Positions 25,789-34,643 are shown, counted from the first letter of the stretch. The stretch: DNA of 48,215 nucleotides from Pseudonocardia lacus (GCF_018531445.1 NZ_JAHDTH010000035.1:1-48215); one strand, 5' to 3'. A program made the numbers and translations. The notes: generated by a model from the sequence alone, not told the origin.

Positions 25789-26532
25789 GTGCCCGTACGA
25801 CCCACCCCCGGCGTCCTGCCCCGGATCGAACCCGTGGGAGCCGTCCCCGACGCGCCACCGGCTGCCGTGCTGGTGCTGCACGGCGGGCGCACGACCAGCT
25901 ACGAGAGTGGTGAGCGCAAGCGGACGACGTACTGGCGGATGCTGCCGTTCGCCCGCTCCCTCGCCCGCGGGGGGCTCGCCGTCCACATGCAGCGCTACCG
26001 CTACCGGGGCTGGAACGGGTCGGCCCGCGACGCCGCCCGCGACGCCGGGGCGGGCGTGGACGCCGTCGCCGCACTGCACCCCGGCGTCCCGGTGGTCCTG
26101 CTGGGCCACTCGATGGGCGGGCGGGCGGCGCTGGCCGCCGCCGGGGCCGACCCGGTGGTGGCGGTGTGCGCGCTGGCCCCGTGGGTCGACGCGGCCGACC
26201 CCGTCGACCAGCTCGCCGGGCGCACCGTGCTGATCGCGCACGGCGACCGCGACAGTTGGACCAGACCGGCCGCCTCCTTCGACTACGCGGTCCGGGCGAA
26301 GCGGGTGACCGACCGGGTCGCCCGCTTCGACGTGCCCGGGGCCGGTCACTTCATGCTGTCCCGGGCCGGCGCGTGGCAGCGCCTGGTGCGCCGGTTCGTG
26401 CTGGGTGTCGCGGGCGTGCAACCGCTCGACCCGGTCATCGCGAGCGCCCTGGCCGAGCCCACCCCGGCCGGCCTGCGCGCCGCGCCGCCCCCGCCGCGGG
26501 CGCGCGCGATCGCCGGGGAGCCGACAGGATGA
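25789..26532 (+). CDS. Alpha/beta hydrolase
   Basis: A 247-residue alpha/beta-fold hydrolase. VLVLHGGRTTSYES (residues ~27-40) holds the oxyanion region, VVLLGHSMGGRAALAA (~102-117) the nucleophile Ser, HGDRDSWTRP the acidic residue and VPGAGHFMLSRAG the catalytic His. The ~45 C-terminal residues are Pro/Ala-rich. Substrate unknown. The GTG at 25789 has a weak GAGG upstream and may be coupled to the small upstream frame. It is followed 57 bp later by an SRPBCC gene. Confidence 0.87.
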   Translation: MPVRPTPGVLPRIEPVGAVPDAPPAAVLVLHGGRTTSYESGERKRTTYWRMLPFARSLARGGLAVHMQRYRYRGWNGSARDAARDAGAGVDAVAALHPGVPVVLLGHSMGGRAALAAAGADPVVAVCALAPWVDAADPVDQLAGRTVLIAHGDRDSWTRPAASFDYAVRAKRVTDRVARFDVPGAGHFMLSRAGAWQRLVRRFVLGVAGVQPLDPVIASALAEPTPAGLRAAPPPPRARAIAGEPTG

Positions 26533-26589
26533 TCCGGTGACCCGGGCGGGGCGACCCCGGCTGTCCGGTACCGATCCCCAGGAGGTGCG

Positions 26590-27039
26590 ATGAGACCCGG
26601 CGTGAGCGACCGCACGGTCTCGGCGTCGACCGTGGTGGCCGCGGACCCGGCCGCGGTCTTCGACCTGCTCGCCGACCCGCGCCGGCACGCCGAGTTCGAC
26701 GGCTCGGGCACGGTCCGCCGAGCCGTCGCCGGGCCCGCGCGGCTCGGCCCCGGCGCCCGGTTCGGGATCGCGATGCGCTGGGGCGTGCCCTACCGCATCC
26801 GCAACACCGTCGTCGAGTTCGAGGAGGGCCGCCGGATCGCCTGGCGGCACTTCGGCCGGCACGTGTGGCGCTACCAGCTGGACGCGGTCGAGGAGGGCAC
26901 CCGGATCACCGAGACCTTCGACTGGGGGCCCGCCCTGTCGCCGTGGGCGCTGGAGAAGTGGGGCGCCCCGGCGCGGAACCTGCGCTCGATCCGGGCGACC
27001 CTGCGCCGGCTCACCGACCTGTTCGGCGAGCCCGGCTGA
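26590..27039 (+). CDS. SRPBCC-family (polyketide cyclase/START-like) protein
   Basis: A 149-residue protein with the START-like fold: it starts TVSASTVVAADPAAVFDLLADP (helix-grip start, residues ~9-30), continues with GARFGIAMRWGVPYRIRNTVVEFEEGRRIAW (strands), and ends with a long helix NLRSIRATLRRLTDLF. Such proteins bind hydrophobic ligands; no catalytic residues can be assigned. AGGAGG lies directly upstream of the ATG. Probably cotranscribed with the alpha/beta hydrolase. Confidence 0.85.
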   Translation: MRPGVSDRTVSASTVVAADPAAVFDLLADPRRHAEFDGSGTVRRAVAGPARLGPGARFGIAMRWGVPYRIRNTVVEFEEGRRIAWRHFGRHVWRYQLDAVEEGTRITETFDWGPALSPWALEKWGAPARNLRSIRATLRRLTDLFGEPG

Positions 27040-27056
27040 TCCCCGGGGAGTCGCGC

Positions 27057-27632
27057 TCAGGCCGGTGAGGCGATCGGCAGCCCGGGCAACCCGTCGAGGC
27101 TGGCCGCGTTGCGCTCCACCTTGTAGCGGGCGATGTACTCGTCGTCGCGGCTCTGCAGCACCTTGTCCAGCGTCTCCCGCTCCTCGACCAGTGCCATCCT
27201 CGGCACCGCGTAGCCGCAGGAGTCCGACACCCGCGCGACGTCGACGACGATCACCCCGCGCAGGTAGCGGCGCCGCTCCCGGCCGGCCTCGCCGAACCGC
27301 TCCAGCAGTTCGTCGAAGCCCGGCTCGTCGACGAGCACCGAGCGCCCGGTGCCGTGCAGGCGCACGATGTTCGGCTTGCCGTCGAAGGCGCACAGCATCA
27401 CGCACACGCGCCCGTTCTCGCGGATGTGGGCCTGGGTCTCCACGCCGCTGCCGAGCACGTCGAGGTAGGCGAAGGTGTGCTCGTCGAGCACGCGGAAGGT
27501 GCCGACCGTGCCCTTCGGCGACAGGTTGACCAGCCCGTCGGCGGCCAGCGGCGCGGTGGCCACGAAGAACACCGGCTGGGCCTCGATCCAGCCCGCCAGT
27601 GCCGCGCCGATGCCGTCGTAGACGTTGCCCAT
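27057..27632 (-). CDS. Pyridoxamine 5'-phosphate oxidase-fold flavin/F420-binding protein
   Basis: A 191-residue PPOX-fold protein. PVFFVATAPLAADGLVNLSPKG (residues ~20-41) and RVCVMLCAFDGKPNIVRLHGTG (~75-96) are the beta-barrel strands that bind FMN or F420, and SCGYAVPRM lies near 140. Function is unknown; homologues are usually annotated as pyridoxamine 5'-phosphate oxidase family, rarely with proof. The ATG at 27632 lies 7 nt after a TACCGT -10 box (27640-27645), so it is probably leaderless. Confidence 0.87.
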   Translation of the reverse strand: MGNVYDGIGAALAGWIEAQPVFFVATAPLAADGLVNLSPKGTVGTFRVLDEHTFAYLDVLGSGVETQAHIRENGRVCVMLCAFDGKPNIVRLHGTGRSVLVDEPGFDELLERFGEAGRERRRYLRGVIVVDVARVSDSCGYAVPRMALVEERETLDKVLQSRDDEYIARYKVERNAASLDGLPGLPIASPA

Positions 27633-27674
27633 GGTCGCGACGGTACGTGCCGGGCGCGCCGCGGAGAACCCGTT

Positions 27675-28532
27675 TCAGGGCAGGGTGAGGATCTCCGCGC
27701 CGTCCGCGGTGACCAGAACCGTGTGCTCGAACTGGGCGGTGCGGGCGCGGTCCTTGGTGACCACCGTCCAGCCGTCGTCCCAGATGTCGTAGTCGATGGT
27801 GCCCAGGGTGATCATCGGCTCGATGGTGAAGGTCATGCCGGCTTCGAGCACCGTGTCCACGCTCGGCTCGTCGTAGTGCAGCACCACGAGGCCGCTGTGG
27901 AAGCTGCGCCCGATGCCGTGGCCGGTGAAGTCGCGGACGACGCCGTAGCCGAAGCGGCGGGCGTAGGACTCGATGACCCGCCCGACGACGTTGAGCTCGC
28001 GGCCGGGCCGCACCGCCTTGATGGCCCGCGCGGTGGCCTCGCGGGTGCGCTCGACGAGGAGCCTGTCCTCCTCGGCGACGTCGCCGGCCAGGAAGGTGGC
28101 GTTGGTATCGCCGTGCACGCCGCCGATGTAGGCGGTGACGTCGATGTTGACGATGTCGCCGTCGCGGATGACGGTGGAGTCCGGGATGCCGTGGCAGATG
28201 ACCTCGTTGAGGCTGGTGCAGCAGGACTTGGGGAAGCCCTTGTAGCCCAGCGTCGAGGGGTAGGCGTCGTGCTCGACGAGGAACTCGTGGACGACGCGGT
28301 CGACCTCGTCGGTGGTGACGCCCGGCGCGACGGCCGCGCCGCCCGCGGCCAGCGCCTGCGCGGCGATCCGGCCGGCGAACCGCATCGCCTCGATCACCTC
28401 GGGCGTCTGCACCCAGGGCTCGGTGCTGCGCGTGGGGCCCTTCTTGCCGACGTACTCCGGCCGCGGGATGTGCGCGGGGACGGGTCGGATCGGCGAGACC
28501 GTACCGGGGGTGAGCAGGGTGCGGGCGGGCAT
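27675..28532 (-). CDS. map: Methionine aminopeptidase (MapB type)
   Basis: A 285-residue type I methionine aminopeptidase that removes the initiator Met. The ~40-residue N-terminal extension with PxxP-like stretches ([16 protein letters not shown]) is typical of the actinobacterial MapB form. Metal ligands are the two Asp of [19 protein letters not shown], the His of [11 protein letters not shown], and the Glu residues of FTIEPMI and QFEHT. CHGIPD carries the substrate His. The ATG at 28532 is 6 nt after TACACT, a leaderless pattern. Its neighbours DUF3054 and the PBP lipoprotein follow the M. tuberculosis Rv2861c-Rv2864c order as I recall it. Confidence 0.96.
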   Translation of the reverse strand: MPARTLLTPGTVSPIRPVPAHIPRPEYVGKKGPTRSTEPWVQTPEVIEAMRFAGRIAAQALAAGGAAVAPGVTTDEVDRVVHEFLVEHDAYPSTLGYKGFPKSCCTSLNEVICHGIPDSTVIRDGDIVNIDVTAYIGGVHGDTNATFLAGDVAEEDRLLVERTREATARAIKAVRPGRELNVVGRVIESYARRFGYGVVRDFTGHGIGRSFHSGLVVLHYDEPSVDTVLEAGMTFTIEPMITLGTIDYDIWDDGWTVVTKDRARTAQFEHTVLVTADGAEILTLP

Positions 28533-28596
28533 GGCGCCAGTGTAGGTCGCGCGCCGCGGGGGCCGGCCGGGGCCGAACGGGGCGCCGGCCGGCAGC

Positions 28597-28974
28597 TCAG
28601 CGCACGCGTTGACCGGCTCGGTGCGCCACCGCGATCGACAGCCCGCGCCACCCGATCAGCAGCACGGCTAGCGCGATCGTGGCGACCACCGCGAAGCTCA
28701 GCGGGAGCCGCTCGGTGAACGCGAAGCGCAGCGCCAGTCCGATCACGACGGTGCCGAGGACCACGGCCGCGCCGGCGCGCAGCCCCGCGGGACGGGCCCG
28801 CACGATCGGCGTCGCCCACGACGCCACGAGGCCGACGACGAACGGCGCCATCGTGCCGAGCAGGCCGAGGACGTCGCTCGCCTCGTCGTGGCCGGCCCGG
28901 CCCACCGCCGCGAACACGATCACAGCGACGACGTCGGCGGCGAACGCGAGCGCCGGGATGCGGCTGTGCGACAT
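28597..28974 (-). CDS. DUF3054 membrane protein
   Basis: A 125-residue protein with four transmembrane segments: [19 protein letters not shown] (residues ~8-26), [32 protein letters not shown] and [20 protein letters not shown]. The R/H-rich ends of the loops fit DUF3054. Function unknown. The ATG at 28974 is 6 nt after TACCCT (28981-28986), a leaderless start. It sits between map and the PBP gene. Confidence 0.85.
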   Translation of the reverse strand: MSHSRIPALAFAADVVAVIVFAAVGRAGHDEASDVLGLLGTMAPFVVGLVASWATPIVRARPAGLRAGAAVVLGTVVIGLALRFAFTERLPLSFAVVATIALAVLLIGWRGLSIAVAHRAGQRVR

Positions 28975-29055
28975 CCCACGAGGGTAAGTGCCGTGGCAAG
29001 CCCCTGGTTCTCCGGTAGCCCGACCGGAGGACGGGGCGCTGCCCGGCTGACCCGA

Positions 29056-30879
29056 TCAGCCCAGCGCGGAGAGGAACCGCGCCGCCGTGTCCACGGCCGC
29101 GGTGGAGCTGCCGCCGTCGACGACGAGCACGGCGAAGGCCAGGTCTCCCCGGTAGCCGACGAACCAGCCGTGCGCCTGTCCGGCCCCGGTGAACTCGGCG
29201 GTCCCGGTCTTGCCGTGGACCTCGCCGAACGGGGCGAGCTGGGTGGCGGTGCCCTCCGTGACGACCGCCCGCATCATGTCCCGCACCTGGGCGATCCGGG
29301 CCGGGTCGGGCCGGTCGGCGGGTGCGGTGACCTCGGTGGGCCGACCGCGGACCAGTTCGGGCACGACCGGCTCGCCGCGGGCCACCGTCGCCGCGACCAG
29401 CGCCATGCCCAGCGGGCTGGCCAGCACCTGGCCCTGGCCGATGCCGTCCTCGGCGCGCTGCACGGGGTCGTCCGACGGGGGGACCGAGCCGGTGATCGTC
29501 TTGACCCCGGGCACGATGAAGTCGGCGCCGAGGCCGAAGCGCAGCGCGGCGGCGGGCAGCGCGTCGGCGGGAAGGTCCGCGCCCAGCTGGCCGAACGTGG
29601 TGTTGCACGACTTCGCGAAGGCCGTGCGCAGCGGCACCGTGCCCAGGTCGAAGCCGCCCTTGTTGGGCAGCGGCCGGCCACCGATCAGCACCGAGCCGGG
29701 GCAGGCCACCGGGCTCTGCGCGTCGAGGCCGCCGCCGGCGAGCGCGGCGTCCGCCGTCACGATCTTGAAGGTGGACCCCGGCGGGTAGCGGCCGGTCAGC
29801 GAGAGTGCGCCCTCGACGTCGGCGGGGGCGTTCTGGGCGACGGCCAGCACCTCGCCGCTGGACGGCGCGACCGCCACGATCATCGCCTGCTCGGCCACCG
29901 GCTCGACGGCGTCCTCGGCGGCCGTCTGGATCGCGCGGTCGAGCGACACCCCGACGGTGGCCCCGGCCTTGGGCTCGCCCTCGGCGAGGGTGGTGATGGC
30001 GGTCCCCCCGGGGTCGGTGACCAGCACCGACCAGCCGGGGGTCCCGTCGAGCTGCTCGGCCATCTCGGCGCGCACGGCCGGCAGGACCTGGCGGGCGAAG
30101 CCCGCGTCCGGCGCGAGCATCCGCTCCCCGCTGGTGAACCGGACGCCGGGCAGGTCGTGGATGGCGTTCTTCACGACCTGGTAGTCGCGCTCGCGCAGGA
30201 CGGCCACCGGGTAGGCCTGCCGGTCGGGGGTGCGGGCGGCGCCGTCGGTGATGGACGCGGCGGTGATGGCGGGGTCCAGCGGCGAGAGCGCCGCGGCCAG
30301 CGCCCCGGTGACCGCGGGCAGGTCGCCCGCGGCGAGCCGGTCGAGCAGGACGGTCACCACCGGGGTGGGCTCCAGCAGCGGGGCGCCCTCGCGGTCGACC
30401 ACCGGCGCCTGCTGCGGCTCCTCGGTGCGCACCGCGAGCCGCTGGCCGGTGGCCAGTTGCGGGTGCACGACCGTGGGCGCCCAGTGCACCACCCAGCCGC
30501 GCTCGGTGTCCGGGGTCTCGACGAGCTCGAGTTCGGTGAGGTAGTTCCAGGTGCGCCCGGGGCCGAGGTCCCAGCGCACGTCGACCGAGGCGGTGGCGCG
30601 CTCGGTGGCCTCGCGGACCTGCCCCGCCGACGCGACCAGCCCGACCGGCCGCAGCGCCGAGCGCGCCTCGCCCAGCGCCTCCGCCGCGGCGGGCGGGGCG
30701 TCGGTGAGCGCCGCGGCGCCCGCGTCGTCGCCTGCGCTCCAGGCGGCGAGGAAGTCGGTCAGGGTCTTCTCCGGCCCGTCGCCGCCGAACAGGCCGCAGC
30801 CGCCGACCCCGGCGAGCACGCAGAGCGCGGCGAGCAGGGCGGCGGCCCGGCGCGGCGCGCGGGAGCGGGTCAGCGGCAC
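29056..30879 (-). CDS. Lipoprotein penicillin-binding protein (class B transpeptidase)
   Basis: A 607-residue precursor. Signal peptide with lipobox LCVLAGVGGC (Cys near residue 29), then an NTF2-like MecA_N domain (residues ~35-145), a dimer/linker domain, and a transpeptidase domain with the SxxK motif in PPGSTFKI, SxN as SCN, and KTG in VHGKTGTAEF. It cross-links peptidoglycan at the outer face of the membrane, as in the M. tuberculosis Rv2864c group. GTG at 30879 is chosen because CATACT lies 6 nt upstream and because it gives a clean lipoprotein signal; an upstream start at 30921 would add residues before it. MecA_N proteins can have low beta-lactam affinity. Confidence 0.92.
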   Translation of the reverse strand: MPLTRSRAPRRAAALLAALCVLAGVGGCGLFGGDGPEKTLTDFLAAWSAGDDAGAAALTDAPPAAAEALGEARSALRPVGLVASAGQVREATERATASVDVRWDLGPGRTWNYLTELELVETPDTERGWVVHWAPTVVHPQLATGQRLAVRTEEPQQAPVVDREGAPLLEPTPVVTVLLDRLAAGDLPAVTGALAAALSPLDPAITAASITDGAARTPDRQAYPVAVLRERDYQVVKNAIHDLPGVRFTSGERMLAPDAGFARQVLPAVRAEMAEQLDGTPGWSVLVTDPGGTAITTLAEGEPKAGATVGVSLDRAIQTAAEDAVEPVAEQAMIVAVAPSSGEVLAVAQNAPADVEGALSLTGRYPPGSTFKIVTADAALAGGGLDAQSPVACPGSVLIGGRPLPNKGGFDLGTVPLRTAFAKSCNTTFGQLGADLPADALPAAALRFGLGADFIVPGVKTITGSVPPSDDPVQRAEDGIGQGQVLASPLGMALVAATVARGEPVVPELVRGRPTEVTAPADRPDPARIAQVRDMMRAVVTEGTATQLAPFGEVHGKTGTAEFTGAGQAHGWFVGYRGDLAFAVLVVDGGSSTAAVDTAARFLSALG

Positions 30880-30946
30880 GCGCCGAGTATGCCCAGCGGT
30901 CGCCGCGGGCCGCGGGGCCACCCGGACGGGTCGTGATCGTGGCCGG

Positions 30947-31711
30947 TCAGCCCGCGTCGGGATGCTCGCCCGCCCGGCGGGCCGCGATGAGCACCTCCAG
31001 GCCGTCCAGCACGCGGCGCAGGCCGAACTCGAACGAGCGGTCGGTGGGGCCGTCGAAGCCGCCGCTCTCGGCGACCCGGCCGAGCATCGGGTAGCGCTCC
31101 CCCATCGCGTCGGACAGGTAGGGCTCCTGGGCCGCCCACCACTCGTCGTCGCTGACGCCGGTCTCCGTGGCGGCCCGCGACGCCTCGACCGACGTGCGGG
31201 CCAGCCCCGCGACCCACGAGCTCGTGGTGACGATGGCGTCGATCATCTCGCGGCCGTCGAGGCCGGTGCCGTCGAGGATGCGCAGCGCGGCCTCGGTGGA
31301 CAGCAGGGCGTTGGGGCCCATCAGCGGGCGCCCCTGCTGGACGTGCAGCAGCCACGGATGGCGGTGGTAGTGCGCCCACTCACCCCGGCACACGGCCTCC
31401 AGGCGCTCGCGCCAGCCGCCGGTCTCGTCGAGGGCGGGGCCCTCGCCGTAGGAGTGGTCGACCATCAGGTCGATCAGCTCGTCCTTGCCCGGCACGTACC
31501 GGTAGAGCGACATGGCCCCGACGTTGAGCGCCGCGGCGATGCGGCGCATCGACAGCGCGCCCACGCCCTCCTGGTCGGCGATCGCGATGGCCGTCTCGAC
31601 GATGCGCTCGCGCGTGAGCGCGGGCTTGGGCCCGCGGGTGGGCTCGTCTGCCTTGCCCCACAGCAGCGCGAGGCTGCGCTTGAGGGACTCGGCGCGTTCC
31701 GAGGAAGTCAT
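30947..31711 (-). CDS. TetR-family repressor of the adjacent ABC exporter
   Basis: A 254-residue regulator. The helix-turn-helix is RERIVETAIAIADQEG...LSMRRIAAALNVGAMSLYRYVPGKDELIDLMVD (residues ~34-85), and the ligand/dimer domain resembles TetR_C (tetracycline-repressor-like). The N-terminal ~30 residues precede the DNA-binding domain. It is divergent from the drrAB-like genes, and the 72-bp gap holds a large inverted repeat covering both promoters, so it very probably represses itself and the exporter until a small-molecule ligand binds. Confidence 0.92.
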   Translation of the reverse strand: MTSSERAESLKRSLALLWGKADEPTRGPKPALTRERIVETAIAIADQEGVGALSMRRIAAALNVGAMSLYRYVPGKDELIDLMVDHSYGEGPALDETGGWRERLEAVCRGEWAHYHRHPWLLHVQQGRPLMGPNALLSTEAALRILDGTGLDGREMIDAIVTTSSWVAGLARTSVEASRAATETGVSDDEWWAAQEPYLSDAMGERYPMLGRVAESGGFDGPTDRSFEFGLRRVLDGLEVLIAARRAGEHPDAG

Positions 31712-31726
31712 TTGACCGGATCCTAA

Positions 31727-31770
31727 AACTGGGTACAGTGTACGCGTGCTCACGTACACTGTACCCAGTT
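31727..31770. promoter_or_regulatory. Double palindromic TetR operator over divergent promoters
   Basis: An 18-bp perfect inverted repeat (left arm AACTGGGTACAGTGTACG at 31727-31744, right arm its exact complement at 31753-31770) with an 8-bp centre. Each arm itself contains an 11-bp palindrome, GTACAGTGTAC and GTACACTGTAC, so two repressor dimers could bind. Each arm also contains TACACT in the outward direction (31755-31760 plus, 31738-31743 minus), which fits as the -10 boxes of the exporter and regulator genes. Confidence 0.88.
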
Positions 31771-31783
31771 CGGAGGTGTCGGC

Positions 31784-32758
31784 ATGGCGGACGCGGTGCT
31801 GACCGAGGGGCTCGGCAAGGGGTTCCGGGGCAAGCGGGCCCTCGACGGGCTCGACCTGGCCGTGGCGGAGGGCTCGGTGCTCGGGCTCCTCGGCCCCAAC
31901 GGGGCCGGCAAGACGACCGCCGTGCGGGTGCTCACCACCCTGCTGCGCCCCGACACCGGCCGGGCCGAGGTCGCCGGCCACGACATCGTCCGCGAGCCGG
32001 CCGCGGTGCGCCGGGCCGTCGGGCTGACCGGCCAGCACACCACGGTCGACGACATCCTCACCGGGCGGGAGAACCTGGTGATGTGGGGCCGGCTCTACCA
32101 CCTCCCGGCCCGCGCGGCCGCCCGCCGCGCCGACGAGCTGCTCGAGCAGTTCGGGCTGACCGACGCCGCCGACCGGCGGGCCAAGACCTACTCCGGCGGC
32201 ATGCGCAGGCGCCTCGACGTGGCCAGCAGCCTGGTGCTGGCGCCGCGGGTGTTCTTCCTCGACGAGCCCACCACCGGGCTCGACCCGCGCAACCGCGGCG
32301 AGGTGTGGGCGGCGCTGCGCGGCCTGGTCGCCGGCGGCACGACGGTCGTGCTGACCACCCAGTACCTCGACGAGGCCGACCAGCTCGCCGACCGCATCGC
32401 CGTGCTCGACGGGGGCCGCAAGGTCGCCGAGGGCACGCCGTCGGAGCTCAAGTCGCGCATCGGCGGCGACCGGGTCGACGTCCTGGTGCGCGACGCCGCG
32501 GACCTGCCCGCCGCGGCCGACCTGCTGGCCAGGGCGGCCAGCGGGCCCGTCGAGGTCGACGCCGCGCTGCGCAGGCTCTCCGCGCCGGTGCGCGACCGGG
32601 TGAGCGCGCTGACCGGGGTCGTGCGTGCCCTGGACGACGCCGGACTGCCCGTCGAGGACATCGGCCTGCGCCGCCCGACCCTGGACGAGGTGTTCCTGCA
32701 CCTCACCGGCAAGCAGGCCGCCCCGGCCACCACCGAGGAGATCGGAGTCCCGGCATGA
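31784..32758 (+). CDS. DrrA-like ABC transporter ATP-binding protein
   Basis: A 324-residue ATPase of the daunorubicin-resistance type. Walker A GPNGAGKTTA (residues ~37-46), Q-loop VGLTGQHTT, signature YSGGMRRRLDVA (~134-145), Walker B VFFLDEPTTGLD, and H-loop with Gln in place of His (LTTQYLDEADQLA), as in the DrrA group. The C-terminal ~100 residues are the DrrA-type extension. ATG with GGAGG upstream. It powers efflux through the permease encoded by the overlapping next gene. Regulated by the divergent TetR. Confidence 0.95.
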   Translation: MADAVLTEGLGKGFRGKRALDGLDLAVAEGSVLGLLGPNGAGKTTAVRVLTTLLRPDTGRAEVAGHDIVREPAAVRRAVGLTGQHTTVDDILTGRENLVMWGRLYHLPARAAARRADELLEQFGLTDAADRRAKTYSGGMRRRLDVASSLVLAPRVFFLDEPTTGLDPRNRGEVWAALRGLVAGGTTVVLTTQYLDEADQLADRIAVLDGGRKVAEGTPSELKSRIGGDRVDVLVRDAADLPAAADLLARAASGPVEVDAALRRLSAPVRDRVSALTGVVRALDDAGLPVEDIGLRRPTLDEVFLHLTGKQAAPATTEEIGVPA

Positions 32759-33582
32759 CCACGGTGATCACCACCGCGCCCGCCGACGGCGGCGCGCTGC
32801 GCTGGACGCTGTCCGACTCGTGGGTGGTCGCCCGCCGCGACCTCCTGCACTGGGTGCGCAACCCGAGCGTGATCATCGCCAGCGTCGCGTTCCCGGCCAT
32901 GTTCGTGCTGCTGTTCGGGTTCGTCTTCGGCAGCGCGATCGTGGTGCCCGGCGGTGGCGACTACCGCGAGTTCCTGATGCCGGGCATGTTCGCCCAGGCC
33001 ATGGTCAACGGTGCCGCGGCGACGGTGGCCACGGTCGCAGCCGACAAGGCCCGCGGCGTCACCGACCGGTTCCGCTCGATGCCGATGGCCCCCGCCGCGC
33101 CCGTCATCGGGCGCAGCGTGGCCGACGTCGTCAACTCGGTGCTCGACCTGGTGGTGCTGGTGGGCCTGGGGCTGCTGGTCGGGTGGCGGGCGCACGGCGG
33201 CGTGGCCGGCGCGCTGACCGCCGTCGGACTGCTGCTCCTGCTGCGGTTCGCGATGATCTGGGTGGGCATCTGGCTCGGGCTCGTGGTCAGCCAGGAGGCC
33301 GCCGGCCTGGCCTGGGCCCCGCTGTTCCCGCTCACGATGATCGCCAACACCTTCGTGCACCCGTCGCAGCTGCCGGGCTGGCTCGGCCCGCTGGCCGACT
33401 GGAACCCGATCTCGGCCACGGTGACCGCGGTCCGCGAGCTGTTCGGCAACATCGGCCCGGTCGCCGCGCAGGCGTCCTGGGCGGAGCGGAACGCGATGCT
33501 GCTGGCCGTGGCCTGGCCGCTGGTGATCGTCGCGGTCTTCCTGCCGCTGGCGGTGCGCCGCTACCGCCGCGCGGCCGCCTGA
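32755..33582 (+). CDS. DrrB-like ABC-2 permease
   Basis: A 275-residue ABC-2 type membrane protein with six predicted transmembrane helices. The first, VIIASVAFPAMFVLLFGFVFG, is followed by YREFLMPGMFAQAMVNGAAA, DRFRSMPMAPAAPVIGRSVA and, near the C-terminus, ANTFVHPSQLPGWLGPLADWNPISATV, all typical of DrrB exporters. Its start overlaps the ATPase stop as ATGA. Together they probably export a hydrophobic compound. Confidence 0.94.
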   Translation: MTTVITTAPADGGALRWTLSDSWVVARRDLLHWVRNPSVIIASVAFPAMFVLLFGFVFGSAIVVPGGGDYREFLMPGMFAQAMVNGAAATVATVAADKARGVTDRFRSMPMAPAAPVIGRSVADVVNSVLDLVVLVGLGLLVGWRAHGGVAGALTAVGLLLLLRFAMIWVGIWLGLVVSQEAAGLAWAPLFPLTMIANTFVHPSQLPGWLGPLADWNPISATVTAVRELFGNIGPVAAQASWAERNAMLLAVAWPLVIVAVFLPLAVRRYRRAAA

Positions 33583-33584
33583 CC

Positions 33585-33649
33585 CCGTCGAGAACGAAGT
33601 TGTCGTGATCGTTCGGCCCTGTTGATCACGATAACTTCGTTCTCGACGG
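33585..33649. terminator. 26-bp near-perfect inverted repeat after the ABC operon
   Basis: Arms 33585-33610 and 33624-33649 (GAGAACGAAGTTGTCGTGAT core) pair with one mismatch around a 13-nt loop. It is much more AT-rich than its surroundings and fills the space between the convergent permease and GNAT genes. It can act as a bidirectional terminator; the composition and size also suit a dispersed genomic palindromic element. Confidence 0.7.
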
Positions 33650-33664
33650 AGCCCCGGGACAGGC

Positions 33665-34522
33665 TCAGAACAGGATGGTGGCGAAGCTGGCGATCTGGGT
33701 GAAGCCGATCCGCTTGTAGGCGGCCTTGGCGACGTGGTTGAAGTCGTTGACGTAGAGGCTGGAGATCCGGCCCATCGCGGCGAGGCGCTCGACCACGGCC
33801 GCGGTGCCGGCCGTGCCCAGGCCGTGGCCGCGGCGCTCGGGGTGCACCCACACGCCCTGGATCTGGCCCACCTGCGAGGACAGCGCGCCGATCTCGGCCT
33901 TGAACACGACCTGGTCGCCCTCGAAGCGGGCGAACGCCCGGCCCGCCGCCAGCAGCTCGGCCACCCGGGACCGGTAGCCGGCACCGCCGTCGCCGAGGCG
34001 GGGGTCGACCCCGACCTCCTCGGTGAACATCGCGATCGCCGCCGGGAGGTAGCGGTCGAGCTCGTCGGGGCGCACCGGCCGGACGTAGGGGTCGCCGGCG
34101 ATGGCCGGCAGGCCCGCCAGCGCCATCAGCGGCTGGTCGGCGCGGACCTCCCGGGCGGGGGTCCAGTGGCCGGCCAGGTCGTCCCACAGCGGCAGCACCA
34201 GCTCCGCCCGGCCGACCAACGACGAGCAGCCGCGGCCGTGGCGGCGGGCCCGGTCGGCGAAGGCGCGCAGCGCGGGGCGCTCGCCCCGCAGCGGCACCAG
34301 GTTGGCCCCGGAGAAGCACAGCCCGTCGAGCCTGGACCCGACGGCCCACAGCTCGCCACCGAGGCGCCACGGGTCGAGCCCGGCGACCTCGACACGGGCC
34401 GCGACCATGCAGGCGGCCACCGGATCGTTCTCCAGCACCGCGCGCACCCCGGCGCGGTCCCGGTCGTCCAGCAGCCGCGCCCCGGCAGTACGAAGCACCC
34501 TCTCACGATGCCAGACGGCCAC
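33665..34522 (-). CDS. GNAT acetyltransferase with DUF4081 domain (Rv2867c-like)
   Basis: A 285-residue protein. The N-terminal ~125 residues match DUF4081 (VLENDPVAACMVAARVEV, then LWAVGSRLDGLCFSGANLVP). The GNAT domain follows, with VRPVRPDELDRYLPAAIAMF, the acetyl-CoA loop VHPERRGHGLGTAGTAAVV (residues ~226-244) and SLYVNDFNHVAKAAYKRIGF. Substrate unknown. It is the last gene of the dxr-rip1-ispG block, as I recall for M. tuberculosis. GTG start at 34522; a later start is possible. Confidence 0.9.
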   Translation of the reverse strand: MAVWHRERVLRTAGARLLDDRDRAGVRAVLENDPVAACMVAARVEVAGLDPWRLGGELWAVGSRLDGLCFSGANLVPLRGERPALRAFADRARRHGRGCSSLVGRAELVLPLWDDLAGHWTPAREVRADQPLMALAGLPAIAGDPYVRPVRPDELDRYLPAAIAMFTEEVGVDPRLGDGGAGYRSRVAELLAAGRAFARFEGDQVVFKAEIGALSSQVGQIQGVWVHPERRGHGLGTAGTAAVVERLAAMGRISSLYVNDFNHVAKAAYKRIGFTQIASFATILF

Positions 34523-34643
34523 GGATGTTCCTACGACGGGATCCGACCGGAATCCGGCCGTGATCGGGCGATCCGGGCACTCGGGACGATCATCGCAGGA
34601 CTCCCGAGGTCGATCACGAGGGCGGTCGGGAACGCGACCCGGC

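Noticed and set aside
24703..27405. A single 900-residue minus-strand protein spanning the acyltransferase and the hydrolase region
   Set aside because: Only the last 274 residues are protein-like. A strong AGGAGG and ATG at 25527 mark the real start, and the rest is antisense to the hydrolase and SRPBCC genes.
29056..30921. Upstream start at 30921 for the penicillin-binding lipoprotein
   Set aside because: It would put 14 extra residues before the signal peptide and sit upstream of the CATACT -10 element; GTG 30879 fits both the signal peptide and the promoter.
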